Origin: Rhodobiaceae bacterium
GTDB lineage: Bacteria; Pseudomonadota; Alphaproteobacteria; Parvibaculales; Parvibaculaceae
Length of the DNA stretch: 64,000 nt
Assembly (NCBI GenBank): GCA_021404525.1
Contig: JAAWWE010000003.1
Coordinates: 186,001 to 250,000, forward strand
Direction: 5' to 3'
In this document: piece by piece, positions 32,973 to 41,850 of the stretch
How positions within the stretch are numbered: position 1 is the first letter of the stretch
Layout: each line of letters opens with the position of its first letter
Notes under the pieces: model-generated
Databases searched by the model: none
Told to the model about the DNA's origin: nothing
Seen by the model: only the letters and a program-made list of their open reading frames with translations
Made by a program: the position numbers and the translations under genes

Positions 32973-34259
32973 TCAGGCAGAGACCAGGATTGCTCTGAAA
33001 TCGTTGACGTTGGTGAGTGTCGGCCCCGTTGTAATGAGGTCACCGAGTGTCTGGAAGAAGGTGCCTGCGTCGTGGCTCGCCAGAGCCATTTCCGCGTCCA
33101 GCCCCAACCTTTTTGCCCGGGACAGGGTTCTGGACGAGATGACAGCTCCTGCAGGGTCGCTGGCAGCACCCGACCCGCCATCAATGCCATCTGTATCACA
33201 GGCGAGGGCGTGGACATTTCGTTCGCCCTGAAGCTCCAGCGCCAGCGCCAGGGCGAATTCCTGATTTGGCCCGCCCGCGCCATGGTCCTTTCCTAAGGCG
33301 ACTGTTGCCTCACCGCCTGAGAGGATGATCCGCGGGACGCCTGGGTTGGTATGAGACCTGGCCATACGGGCATGGGAGGTTGCGAGCTCAAGGGCACTTG
33401 CCTCAAGTTCGTCACCGACGATTGATACTTCGCATCCTGCCTCGCGGGCGAGCGCAGCAGCGGCGCTTAGTGCGTGAGACCCTGTTGCTATGATCTTGAA
33501 GTCGGCGCGCTCAAAACACGGCGCATCGGGGGCTGGCAAGGCCAAATTCTGTTTGAAGCATTCAATGATAGGTTCTGAAATTGGCACGCGAAACCGTTCA
33601 ATGATGTTTAAGGCATCAAGTGCTGTGGTATGGGCTGGTACCGTTGGACCTGACGCAATAACGCTGGGGTCGTTCCCAGCTACATCGGAGATGGCGAGGG
33701 TGATTGAATGTGCAGGATAAATTGCTTCGGCCAATCCACCGCCTTTGATGCACGAGAGGTGCCGCCGCACACAGTTAATGTCCGCAATGGGCGCGCCGGT
33801 AGCCAATAGGGTTCGCGTGAGTTTCTGCTTCTCTTCAATCTTGATGCCATCGGGTGGCAGGGAGAGAAGAGCGGAAGCGCCGCCTGACAGGAGAACGACG
33901 GCGAGGTCTTCTTCTTGCAGAGAGTTGGCGAGCGCAAGTAAGCCTCTGCTGGCATTTTCGCCTGCACCGTCTGGATAGGGATGACCGGCCTCATGCACTG
34001 CGACATGGCTCGTTGGGACCGTGTGGCCATACCGTGTGATGGCAATACCTTCGATCTCCGTGCCCGGCCAGCGTTCTTCGTAAAAGGCTTCGGCTTCTGC
34101 GGCCATCGCTGCCGCAGCTTTGCCTGCCGCGAGAATAACCAGGCGTCCCTCCGGCGGGGCGGGCAGATGTTTGCGCAAGCAGGCGGCCGGTTGTACTGCG
34201 CGGACAGCGGCCTCGAACAGATTCAGCAGGAACCTTCTTGGGTCTTCATGAAGCGTCAT
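32973..34259 (-). CDS. Glycerate 2-kinase (GckA/TtuD, MOFRL family)
   Basis: 428 residues. Family motifs: LAAGKAAAAMAAEAEAFYE, LLSGGASALLSLPPDG, CVRRHLSCIKGGGLA, and the MOFRL domain end with GGPNQEFALALAL and ACDTDGIDGGSGAASD. It phosphorylates D-glycerate to 2-phosphoglycerate in serine-cycle, glyoxylate or tartrate metabolism (older annotation calls it hydroxypyruvate reductase). It lies upstream of pyk. The 207-bp gap to pyk shows no terminator. Confidence 0.9.
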   Translation of the reverse strand: MTLHEDPRRFLLNLFEAAVRAVQPAACLRKHLPAPPEGRLVILAAGKAAAAMAAEAEAFYEERWPGTEIEGIAITRYGHTVPTSHVAVHEAGHPYPDGAGENASRGLLALANSLQEEDLAVVLLSGGASALLSLPPDGIKIEEKQKLTRTLLATGAPIADINCVRRHLSCIKGGGLAEAIYPAHSITLAISDVAGNDPSVIASGPTVPAHTTALDALNIIERFRVPISEPIIECFKQNLALPAPDAPCFERADFKIIATGSHALSAAAALAREAGCEVSIVGDELEASALELATSHARMARSHTNPGVPRIILSGGEATVALGKDHGAGGPNQEFALALALELQGERNVHALACDTDGIDGGSGAASDPAGAVISSRTLSRAKRLGLDAEMALASHDAGTFFQTLGDLITTGPTLTNVNDFRAILVSA

Positions 34260-34353
34260 TCTGAACGGTGCTCTTTCCTGGCAAGCAAGGTGTGGGCAAT
34301 AGAGGCGTAAGCCTGGTGTCGCATTCCCGGTCTTGTCCGATTATAGTCCGGCC

Positions 34354-35202
34354 ATGCCTGATATGAGTTCCCCCCAGTCTACCAGCAAAGTGCCACTTGA
34401 TTCAGCCGTAGATGGATCACCTTTTGAACTGGTTAACGCCCAAGGAAATCCAGATATTCTGATCCTTTGTGATCATGCGTCAGCGTCTGTGCCTGCCGCA
34501 TATGGGACGCTTGGGCTGCCTGCCACTGAATTCCATCGTCACATCGCCTATGACATTGGATGTGCCGAGGTTGTGCGGTTATTGGCGTCGCACCTCAATT
34601 GCCCTGCGATCCTGGGACGATACTCCCGGCTTTTGGTTGATTTGAACCGTGGGTCGGATGATCCGACCATCGTGATGAAGCTCTCCGATGGGTCCGTGAT
34701 CCCGGCCAATGCAGAGGTGGATCGCTTCCGCGATGGACAAGAGTTCCAGTCGCGGATTGAACATTTCCATGAGCCCTATCACAGCGCTGTAGACGCTCAA
34801 CTGAAGTCGGCGCTGGCTCAGGATCATGTGCCGGTCATTATCTCAATCCACAGCTTTACCCCGTTCTGGCGTGGCGAGGCGCGGAAGTGGCATGCTGGGG
34901 TTCTTTGGGACAAAGACCCGCGCCTGGCGATACCTTTGTTGGAGGCTCTGGCAACCCGAGAGGGGCTCATCGTGGGCGATAATGAACCCTATGGTGGGTT
35001 CCTCAAAGGTGACACGCTCTATCGGCATTGTACGAAGCGCGGTTTGCCGCATGCGCTGCTGGAGATCCGGCAGGATCTGATCGATACAGAGAAAGGCCAG
35101 GCAGAGTGGGCGGACCGGCTTGCCCGAATTTTACCTGATCTGATTGCTCGAGACGGGGTGCGCGAAATCACGCATTATGGGTCACGAACAGACCCTGCCT
35201 AA
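34354..35202 (+). CDS. N-formylglutamate amidohydrolase family protein
   Basis: 282 residues from the ATG at 34354 (TTG at 34333 less likely). LILCDHASASVPAAYGTLG near the N-terminus, the ISIHSFTPFWRG segment and GDNEPYGG are the family's conserved blocks (FGase, PF05013). Characterised HutG members hydrolyse N-formyl-glutamate to formate and glutamate; no hut genes are here, so the substrate may differ. It is followed by the carboxylate-amine ligase (26 bases) and DUF1244. Confidence 0.88.
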   Translation: MPDMSSPQSTSKVPLDSAVDGSPFELVNAQGNPDILILCDHASASVPAAYGTLGLPATEFHRHIAYDIGCAEVVRLLASHLNCPAILGRYSRLLVDLNRGSDDPTIVMKLSDGSVIPANAEVDRFRDGQEFQSRIEHFHEPYHSAVDAQLKSALAQDHVPVIISIHSFTPFWRGEARKWHAGVLWDKDPRLAIPLLEALATREGLIVGDNEPYGGFLKGDTLYRHCTKRGLPHALLEIRQDLIDTEKGQAEWADRLARILPDLIARDGVREITHYGSRTDPA

Positions 35203-35227
35203 CGGATCAGCCCGGAAACGAGACGCG

Positions 35228-36358
35228 ATGGATGCACCTTCCCTCACCCTTGGAATCGAAGAAGAATATCTTCTTGTCGACCGCGAGACTCGCGATCTGG
35301 TGCGTACGCCCCCTGATGCGTTGATGGATCAGCTTCACAAAGCGATTGGCGAGCAGGTCACGTCAGAGTTTCTGCGGTGTCAGGTTGAGGTGGGCACAAA
35401 GGTCTGCACCGAAATCGGGGAAGCGCGGGCTGAACTTGTTCGTTTGCGGGGGTTGGTTGTCGAAGTCGCAAATGAGTTTGGCTATGCACCTATTGCTGCC
35501 AGCACCCATCCGTTTAGCCATTGGGACGAGCAGGAACATACCAACAAGGAGCGGTATGACACGCTGGCGCGCGACCTGGCGGGTGCTGCGCGTCGGATGG
35601 TGATTTCAGGGATGCATGTCCATGTAGGGATTGAGGATGATGATCTGCGGATCGATCTCATGAACCAGGTGCGCTATTTCCTGCCGCATCTGCTTGCGCT
35701 GTCCACATCCTCACCCTTCTGGCAGGGCGAGGATATGGGGCTGCAGTCTTACCGCTTGACGATATGGGATGCGCTGCCGCGGACCGGGCTACCGGACACG
35801 TTTGATGGCTATTCTGAATATCAGCGGCTGGTTCAGCAGTTGGTGGCGACGGGCATCATTCCGGATTCCACCATGCTTTGGTGGGACATTCGGCCGTCGG
35901 GTCGATTCCCCACGTTAGAGAGCCGAATTACTGATATCTGCACCAATCTGGACGATGGCATTGCGATTGCCGCGACCTATCAGGCGCTTCTTTCCATGCT
36001 CTACCGGTTGCGACAGCAGAACCAGCGCTGGCGGCTTTATCCGGCGACGCTTATGGGTGAAAACCGGTGGCGGGCACAACGCTATGGTGTGACTGGCGAG
36101 CTGATTGATTTCGGCAAGGGCACACTTACATCCTTTGACGCGCTGTGTGATGAGATCATAGAGATGACGGCTGAAGATGCGGCGCGCCTTGGATCGCGCG
36201 ATGAGATTGCCCATATCAAACGTATCGCCCGGCGTGGCACGAGTGCGGACCAGCAGCGGCGGGTTTATGCCGATGCGATAGAGGCGGGCGCAGAACCGCG
36301 CGAGGCTTTGGCCGCAATCGTTGATCATCTTGTTGAAGAAACAGCTGCGGGGCTTTGA
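35228..36358 (+). CDS. Carboxylate-amine ligase (YbdK/GCS2-type)
   Basis: 376 residues from the ATG at 35228; the longer frame to 35144 runs into the preceding gene. LTLGIEEEYLLVDRETRDL is the classic N-terminal signature of this glutamate-cysteine ligase-like family, followed by GMHVHVGIEDDD and WWDIRPSGRFPTLESRITD. ATP-dependent amide-bond formation between a carboxylate (usually glutamate) and an amine. Adjacent amidohydrolase and DUF1244 make a set, but the amine partner is unknown. Confidence 0.88.
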   Translation: MDAPSLTLGIEEEYLLVDRETRDLVRTPPDALMDQLHKAIGEQVTSEFLRCQVEVGTKVCTEIGEARAELVRLRGLVVEVANEFGYAPIAASTHPFSHWDEQEHTNKERYDTLARDLAGAARRMVISGMHVHVGIEDDDLRIDLMNQVRYFLPHLLALSTSSPFWQGEDMGLQSYRLTIWDALPRTGLPDTFDGYSEYQRLVQQLVATGIIPDSTMLWWDIRPSGRFPTLESRITDICTNLDDGIAIAATYQALLSMLYRLRQQNQRWRLYPATLMGENRWRAQRYGVTGELIDFGKGTLTSFDALCDEIIEMTAEDAARLGSRDEIAHIKRIARRGTSADQQRRVYADAIEAGAEPREALAAIVDHLVEETAAGL

Positions 36359-36385
36359 TCCGCGGGAACTGGAAGGAACACCGGA

Positions 36386-36685
36386 ATGGAAAAATCCACT
36401 CAAACTGAACTGGAGGCAGCAGCCTTTCGTCGGCTCGTGTCTCATCTGATGGAACGCACGGACGTCCAAAATATTGACCTGATGATCCAGTCGGGTTTCT
36501 GCCGAAACTGCTTGGCGGACTGGTACAGGGAAGCCGCAGAGACGCAAGGTCTGGAGATGAGCAAGGATGCAGCGCGCGAGCATATTTATGGTGAGCCTTT
36601 CTCAGCCTGGAAGAAGAAGCACCAGGCTGAAGCGACGCCTGAGCAGATGGCCGCGTTCAAAGCCGCTCAAGAAAAACACTCCTGA
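36386..36685 (+). CDS. DUF1244 family protein
   Basis: 99 residues. Motifs typical of DUF1244: AAFRRLVSHLMERTDVQN and FCRNCLADWYREAAE with the paired Cys, then an acidic/basic helical tail ending EKHS. The CRNC pair could bind metal or be redox active. Third gene of the amidohydrolase-ligase row, 27 bases after the ligase. Function not established in the literature I know. Confidence 0.85.
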   Translation: MEKSTQTELEAAAFRRLVSHLMERTDVQNIDLMIQSGFCRNCLADWYREAAETQGLEMSKDAAREHIYGEPFSAWKKKHQAEATPEQMAAFKAAQEKHS

Positions 36686-36712
36686 CGGCCTCCTATTGAC
36701 CGCTGGGGCTAG

Positions 36713-37159
36713 CTAGTCACCCAGATAGGCCTCGCACTCGACTTCCAGCGCGCCGCCAAGTGCCAGGCCGTTGGCGCCAAAGGCTGAGCGGGCTGGAAAC
36801 TCGCCTGGCTCAAAATAGGTGACATAGACTTTGTTGAAGTCTGCCCATTGGCTCATGTCGGCAAGCATGACCAGGCATTTTGTCACGTTCGCAAAAGATG
36901 CGCCGTTGGCTTCTAGGACCGTCTTGATGTTGTCCATGGTCTGACGGGCCTGTCCTTCCATGCCGCCAGGGGCGAGATCTAGCGTGCCGGGCACGTTTCC
37001 GATCTGACCAGAGAGATAGAGCATGTCACCGACCCGGACGGCTTGAGAAAAGGGCAGGTTAGCGTCCGCCATGGCAGGGTCCGTGTAGCGTTCCACAGTG
37101 GCTGCCTGCGCCGAGATAGTGAAAAATCCCAACGCCAAACTGACAAAAATTGCGCGCAT
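36713..37159 (-). CDS. Periplasmic RidA-family protein
   Basis: 148 residues. Unlike housekeeping RidA it carries a signal peptide (FVSLALGFFTISAQAA). The YjgF/RidA core is clear: PFSQAVRVGDMLYLSGQIG, and the Arg in FPARSAFGANGLALGGALEVECEAY equals the catalytic imine-deaminating Arg of the family. Exported members are common in this class and deal with reactive enamines or act in other roles. Divergent from gapR. Confidence 0.85.
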   Translation of the reverse strand: MRAIFVSLALGFFTISAQAATVERYTDPAMADANLPFSQAVRVGDMLYLSGQIGNVPGTLDLAPGGMEGQARQTMDNIKTVLEANGASFANVTKCLVMLADMSQWADFNKVYVTYFEPGEFPARSAFGANGLALGGALEVECEAYLGD

Positions 37160-37339
37160 TTCTTGCTCTCCTTAAGACCCCGTTTTGATGCTGTTAGCCT
37201 AGCATGCCTGGCGCTGTAATTAATCCACAGCTTTATGGTCTCTCTCCCTTGCTGGCGCAGTGTCTCGTCGATATGGTGCGCGGCTCGGAGCTGCTATTGC
37301 TCCCTCATTATTTGATACCAGTTCAAGGAAGTCAGACAC

Positions 37340-37606
37340 ATGGCGGATGGCACCACCCCCGAAGGGTCAACAACAATCGCGCAAGGACAGTTGCGTTCTT
37401 TTGTTGAGCGGATTGAACGGTTGGAAGAAGAAAAGGCTGCGCTGGCTGCAGACATTAAAGAAGTCTATGCAGAGGCCAAAGGGAACGGTTTTGACACCAA
37501 GGTCCTGCGCAAAGTGATTTCGCTGCGCAAGAAGGACACGGCAGAGCGGCAGGAAGAAGAGGCGATGCTTGAGCTGTACCTGCATGCGCTCGGTATGCTT
37601 GGCTAA
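37340..37606 (+). CDS. gapR: GapR nucleoid-associated protein (DUF2312)
   Basis: 88 residues. The C-terminal part [19 protein letters not shown] is the DUF2312 signature; a coiled-coil (about residues 20-45) precedes it. In Caulobacter, GapR binds overtwisted AT-rich DNA and supports topoisomerases ahead of forks and RNA polymerases. Start chosen at MADGTT; upstream is the 180-bp gap shared with ridA, without a confident promoter. A bidirectional terminator follows. Confidence 0.93.
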   Translation: MADGTTPEGSTTIAQGQLRSFVERIERLEEEKAALAADIKEVYAEAKGNGFDTKVLRKVISLRKKDTAERQEEEAMLELYLHALGMLG

Positions 37607-37625
37607 GCCTCGCTACCAGATAATC

Positions 37626-37678
37626 AAAAAAAGCCCGGCGAGGACCTACGAGGATGGGTCCTGCCGGGCTTTCTCTTT
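37626..37678. terminator. Bidirectional terminator between gapR and TonB receptor
   Basis: AAAGCCCGGC (from 37629) pairs with GCCGGGCTTT (37663-37672); an inner AGGACC/GGGTCCT stem extends it. A-tract on the left, T-rich TCTCTTTTT on the right, so it can end both convergent genes. Confidence 0.85.
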
Positions 37679-37708
37679 TTGAGGCCAAGCGTTGTTGGGA
37701 GATGGGCC

Positions 37709-39784
37709 TCAGAGTTTTGCGCGAATGAAGAAGCGAGCACTTGCTCCTGGCAGCAACACGTCGTCCTTTTTGAAGGAAACGTGATTTCTGATGTCGTCAT
37801 CCAGAAGGTTCGTACCAACCAAGCCGATTTCAATCTGGCGATTGGTATCTGGGAGGGAGAACAGATAGCTGGCTTCTGCTTTCAAGTCTGTGTACCCGTT
37901 CGTAGCGGTTTCATTTGTTGCCACGTCGTCCTGCTCTTCAGCTCTTAAGAAACCGATGCGTCCAAAGAAGGCATCATCCTTGAAGTAAGCTCCCAGTCCG
38001 TATCGTACAGGCGGGATGCGAGGTACATCGCCGCCGCTGCTGAATTCGGCGCTAACATAGTCAAACTGGGTATCAAAACCCACTGTTCCGCCATGGACGG
38101 AAAACGCATCCCAATAGCCGGAAACTTCAAAGCCATGGAAATCTGCGTCTGCCTGTGAATAGGCGATTTGGGTGAGTTCATCTTCAACACCCGGCGCGCC
38201 ATCTACACCGCAACTGGTAAATTCTTCGCCACAGACGAAGCCTGTGTTGCTTTTGAAGATGAAGTCGTTGAACGAGGTATAGAACCCGGCAATGTCAAAG
38301 CCGTAATTGCTACCTTGCTGTGCGAGCGTCAGTTCAAAAGAGGTTGCGGCTTCTTTATCAAGATTGGGATTGCCGATTTCAAAGGTCTCTGTTGCTTCAT
38401 GAGGACCTTTTGCAAAGAGTTCCAGGAGATCCGGTGCGCGTTCAACATACTGCACGGTCGCCCCAAGTTTTGTTTCTTCGCTCAAACCGAAAACGGCTGA
38501 GACTGACCCACTCAAAGGCGTGAAATCCAGTTCGCGCCTTGTGCCGAAGTCTCCGGTTTCTGTTCCGGCAGGCAAGGTCACACCAGCAAGTGTTGGCAGA
38601 ATTACACCGACACCATCCAACGTGACCTGTTCAACCCGTCCGCCGAACTGGAGTGTGAGCCTGTCGCTTGCTTTCCACTCTTCAAAGAAAAAGCCGGCGA
38701 TGACATCGCGCTCTGATGGCTCGATAAGTTCGCCACCTTCGCCGGTGGCGCTTAGGTCTTGTCCGGAAAGTTGAATGCCGATCGCTCCTTCAAGAGCGCC
38801 GATGGGGGCGTGGATCAACTCTGCCCGTGCTTCCCATTCTTCATTGTCAAAGCGGGACCCGACTGCGCCTGTGATGCGTGATACTTCATCATGGGTGTAA
38901 TCTGTATAGCCTGCGTCCAGTTTGACACCTGAGATCACACCTTCGAGGTCTTCAAACACCGCAGATCCGGTATATTTGGTTTGCTCAAGATCGATGAAAA
39001 GCTGGTTGGTTTCCGCTTCACCGCCCGGCACATCATACTCACTGTCATACTGACTGATCGCAAATCCGACATGTCCCATGTCATGCATGAAGCTTGCGCC
39101 AACGGAGCCGCCGAAGCTTTCATGGGCGCTGTTTAGCTGAATACCCTGGGGCGTGTCGTAGTCATCTGCCTCGCGCGCAAAAGCGTCGGCATGGATGACG
39201 ATGGGCCCCGCACCAAAGTTGACGGTGCCAGCGCCTTGAAAACCCTCGTCCACCGTTGTGTGGTCTACAAGGGCGCTTGCTTCCAAGCCTCCCTCGGGTG
39301 TTTTCGTCGGAATGCGCTCATTTAGGACGCTCACTAGGCCGCCGATCGCGGAAGAACCATAACGCAGTACTGCAGGCCCGCGGATGACTTCTACCTTCTC
39401 AACCGAGAGTGGGTTGACGGGCACGGCATGATCTTCGCTGATCGCAGATACATCATGCGTGCCGATGCCGTTTTCCTGAATGCGGACACGGGTGTTGTCC
39501 AGGCCCCTGATCACTGGGCGACTGGCCCCTGGCGCAAAGGAGGATTGAGCAATGCCGGGCTTGTCGCCGACCAGTCCCCCAAGGGTTGCGGCGCCGCTTC
39601 TGTTGATGGCGTCACGGTTGATGATGGTGATTGGTGTTGCCAAGTCGTCTGTTGTTCGCTCAAGCGGTGTTGCGCTGACAACGATTCCTGGCTGGTATCG
39701 TGAATCGGCAATTGCGTTGGTTGTCGCAATGGCAGAAATCAAAAATGTTGTCGTGAGTAGTTTGGAATTGTAGGCGTGTTTCAT
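37709..39784 (-). CDS. TonB-dependent outer-membrane receptor, Zur-linked
   Basis: 691 residues from the ATG at 39784 (GGGGGTAAGG ribosome site). The signal peptide (LISAIATTNAIA) is followed by a plug domain (TTDDLATPITIINRDAIN, GASRPVIRGLDNTRVRI, VEVIRGPAVLRYGSSA) and a 22-strand-type barrel. It is 92 bases downstream of a Zur-type repressor gene on the same strand, which suggests a ZnuD-like metal or metallophore role. The extracellular loops are not His-rich as in ZnuD, so the ligand may be a chelate. No metal ABC transporter is adjacent. Confidence 0.85.
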   Translation of the reverse strand: MKHAYNSKLLTTTFLISAIATTNAIADSRYQPGIVVSATPLERTTDDLATPITIINRDAINRSGAATLGGLVGDKPGIAQSSFAPGASRPVIRGLDNTRVRIQENGIGTHDVSAISEDHAVPVNPLSVEKVEVIRGPAVLRYGSSAIGGLVSVLNERIPTKTPEGGLEASALVDHTTVDEGFQGAGTVNFGAGPIVIHADAFAREADDYDTPQGIQLNSAHESFGGSVGASFMHDMGHVGFAISQYDSEYDVPGGEAETNQLFIDLEQTKYTGSAVFEDLEGVISGVKLDAGYTDYTHDEVSRITGAVGSRFDNEEWEARAELIHAPIGALEGAIGIQLSGQDLSATGEGGELIEPSERDVIAGFFFEEWKASDRLTLQFGGRVEQVTLDGVGVILPTLAGVTLPAGTETGDFGTRRELDFTPLSGSVSAVFGLSEETKLGATVQYVERAPDLLELFAKGPHEATETFEIGNPNLDKEAATSFELTLAQQGSNYGFDIAGFYTSFNDFIFKSNTGFVCGEEFTSCGVDGAPGVEDELTQIAYSQADADFHGFEVSGYWDAFSVHGGTVGFDTQFDYVSAEFSSGGDVPRIPPVRYGLGAYFKDDAFFGRIGFLRAEEQDDVATNETATNGYTDLKAEASYLFSLPDTNRQIEIGLVGTNLLDDDIRNHVSFKKDDVLLPGASARFFIRAKL

Positions 39785-39876
39785 CCTTACCCCCTGTTGT
39801 GACATGCGAGTTCGTGTCCCCGATGAAGGGGATGGTTCAAATTCAGAGTTGCGGGCGGGCCGCTTAGGTCAGACCG

Positions 39877-40263
39877 TCATGCGGGCCTGCACTCGGCACA
39901 TTGGCCAAGAATTTCAAATGTCTTTTGCGACGGCATAAAGCCGGTCTTCTTTTTCCATTCGCCAAGCAAATTGCAGAGTTGATGATCTTCGATTTCCTGC
40001 ACCTGATTGCAGTCGCTGCAGACTGCAAAGACAGTTTCGTGGGCATGGTTGTGCCCATCGCAGGGAATAAATGCCTTGAGGCTCTCAATGCGGTGCACGC
40101 GGCCTTCCGCGTTCAACCTGTCGAGCGCCCGGTAGATGGCGGGCGGTTTTGGCTTCGGACCTTCAGGCAAAAGATCAAGCAGGTCATAAGCCGACAGGGG
40201 CTGATCCGCTTGTTTCATCGCGTCGATCAGCTGCTCGTCATTGATGGTTCGCGCACGCGCCAT
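39877..40263 (-). CDS. zur: Zur-type Fur-family metalloregulator
   Basis: 128 residues from the ATG at 40263. The winged HTH has LSAYDLLDLLPEG and PPAIYRALDRLNAEGRVHRIES, close to Zur; metal sites are the His cluster CDGHNHAHE and two CxxC pairs, CSDC and CAEC, the latter likely a structural zinc site. A perfect 19-bp dyad precedes the gene. It likely represses itself and the downstream TonB receptor when zinc is replete. Another Fur-family identity cannot be excluded. Confidence 0.82.
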   Translation of the reverse strand: MARARTINDEQLIDAMKQADQPLSAYDLLDLLPEGPKPKPPAIYRALDRLNAEGRVHRIESLKAFIPCDGHNHAHETVFAVCSDCNQVQEIEDHQLCNLLGEWKKKTGFMPSQKTFEILGQCAECRPA

Positions 40264-40278
40264 AATCGCCCCCAAAGA

Positions 40279-40297
40279 AAACGTATAACATACGTTT
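40279..40297 (-). promoter_or_regulatory. Zur/Fur-like box upstream of zur
   Basis: AAACGTATAACATACGTTT, an 8-bp perfect inverted repeat around AAC, 15 bases from the zur start codon. Size and AT-rich symmetry match Fur-family boxes. Confidence 0.65.
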
Positions 40298-40347
40298 AAG
40301 TGGGGCAGGGCTTGCTGTCAAGAAAGAGGGATGGTCGTTTTGGACTT

Positions 40348-41850
40348 TTACCGCGTTACGTCGAGGCCGAGGTCGCGGACTTTGCGGTAGAGGGTTGAGC
40401 GCCCAATACCCAAACGTCTCGCTACTTCAGACATATGGCCTTTGTATTTGTCGATGGCCATACGAATAAGATCCGCTTCAATGTCTTCCAGTTTGCGTAG
40501 TTCGCCGCCATCATCTGTCACCGTAATGCCTTCGCCAAAAGTCGAGCGGGCAAACGCGGCAATGCCGTTGGACGAGGTCGCTGGATCGCTCGTGATCATG
40601 GCGGGCTGTGGTTCAGCTTGAACGCTTGGGGCTGACGGTGCGGTTGCAACGATGGGCTCATACCCGTCGACCTGCGCGGCGATCTGTGGGAAGTCGGCAA
40701 TGGTCAGCATATCGCCGTCACATAATACGATGGCGCGGAAAACGGTGTTTTCCAGTTGCCGGACATTACCTGGCCAGTCATAGGCAGCGAGCATGCCCAT
40801 GGCATCTGGTGCGACGCCGGCAACCTTCTTGCCCTCTTCTGCCGCGATGCGTTGAACAAAGTGTGTTACGAGGTCTGGTACATCTTCTTTGCGGTCGCGG
40901 ACCGGAGGCAGGAAGATGGGGAAGACGTTCAATCGGTAATAGAGGTCTTCGCGGAAGCGTCCATCGGTGACCATCTGGATGAGGTCCCGGTTGGTCGCTG
41001 AGATGAGCCGGATGTCGACTTTGACTGGGCGCTTGGCACCAACTGGGTCCACTTCACCTTCTTGGATGGCGCGGAGCAGTTTCACCTGCATATCGAGAGG
41101 TAGTTCGCCGATCTCATCCAGAAAGAGTGTGCCGCCATTGGCTTCCACAAATTTACCGGCATGTTTTTCGGACGCGCCCGTAAAGGCCCCTTTTTCATGG
41201 CCAAAGAGAATGCTCTCGATGAGGTTTTCCGGGATTGCACCGCAGTTCACTGTAATGAGGGGGCCACCGGCGCGGTCGCTTTCGCCCTGGATGGCGCTGG
41301 CAATCAGTTCTTTACCGACGCCGCTTTCGCCTTCAATGAGAACGGGAATGTTGGATTGAGCGGCGCGTCGACCCAGCTTGAGGACCGAACTCATAGAGGG
41401 GGCGCCCGCTATAATGTCGTCAAATGTGAGTTGGCCCTTGGCTTTCTTCTGAAGGCGGTTCACTTCGCCTGCGAGTGCCGTCACTTTTAAGGCATTACGA
41501 ATAGAGACATAGAGCCGCTCGGGGCTCACAGGTTTCATGACAAAGTCGTCGGCGCCTGCGCGCATGGCTTTTACGACGGTCTCTACCCCTGCTTGGGCCG
41601 TTAATACGATGACCGGCAGCTCACTGTGTGTTGGGGCGATGGCCTCAAGCACTTCCATACCGTCCATGCCTGGCATTACCAGGTCCAGGATCATGCAGGA
41701 GATGTCTTTCCCATTGGGACCATTGAGGATGTCGAGAGCCGGATCGCCCCCATCAGCGCTCACTACCCGGTAGCCATCACGGCTGACGACTTCTTCCAAA
41801 ATACGCCGCTGTGCTGGGTCATCATCGACGACCAATACCGTTTGAGCCAT
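40348..41850 (-). CDS. Sigma54-dependent response regulator, NtrC/TacA-like orphan
   Basis: 500 residues from the ATG at 41850. An N-terminal receiver (VLVVDDDPAQ, phospho-Asp in MILDLVMPGMDG, Lys in FVMKPVSP) precedes an AAA+ domain with Walker A GESGVGKE, the sigma54-contact loop GAFTGA, Walker B TLFLDEIGE and the R-finger region, then a Fis-type HTH at the C-terminus (MSEVARRLGIGRSTLYRKV). It activates sigma54 promoters when phosphorylated. There is no histidine kinase nearby, as with Caulobacter TacA, which it resembles in layout. Targets unknown. Confidence 0.9.
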   Translation of the reverse strand: MAQTVLVVDDDPAQRRILEEVVSRDGYRVVSADGGDPALDILNGPNGKDISCMILDLVMPGMDGMEVLEAIAPTHSELPVIVLTAQAGVETVVKAMRAGADDFVMKPVSPERLYVSIRNALKVTALAGEVNRLQKKAKGQLTFDDIIAGAPSMSSVLKLGRRAAQSNIPVLIEGESGVGKELIASAIQGESDRAGGPLITVNCGAIPENLIESILFGHEKGAFTGASEKHAGKFVEANGGTLFLDEIGELPLDMQVKLLRAIQEGEVDPVGAKRPVKVDIRLISATNRDLIQMVTDGRFREDLYYRLNVFPIFLPPVRDRKEDVPDLVTHFVQRIAAEEGKKVAGVAPDAMGMLAAYDWPGNVRQLENTVFRAIVLCDGDMLTIADFPQIAAQVDGYEPIVATAPSAPSVQAEPQPAMITSDPATSSNGIAAFARSTFGEGITVTDDGGELRKLEDIEADLIRMAIDKYKGHMSEVARRLGIGRSTLYRKVRDLGLDVTR

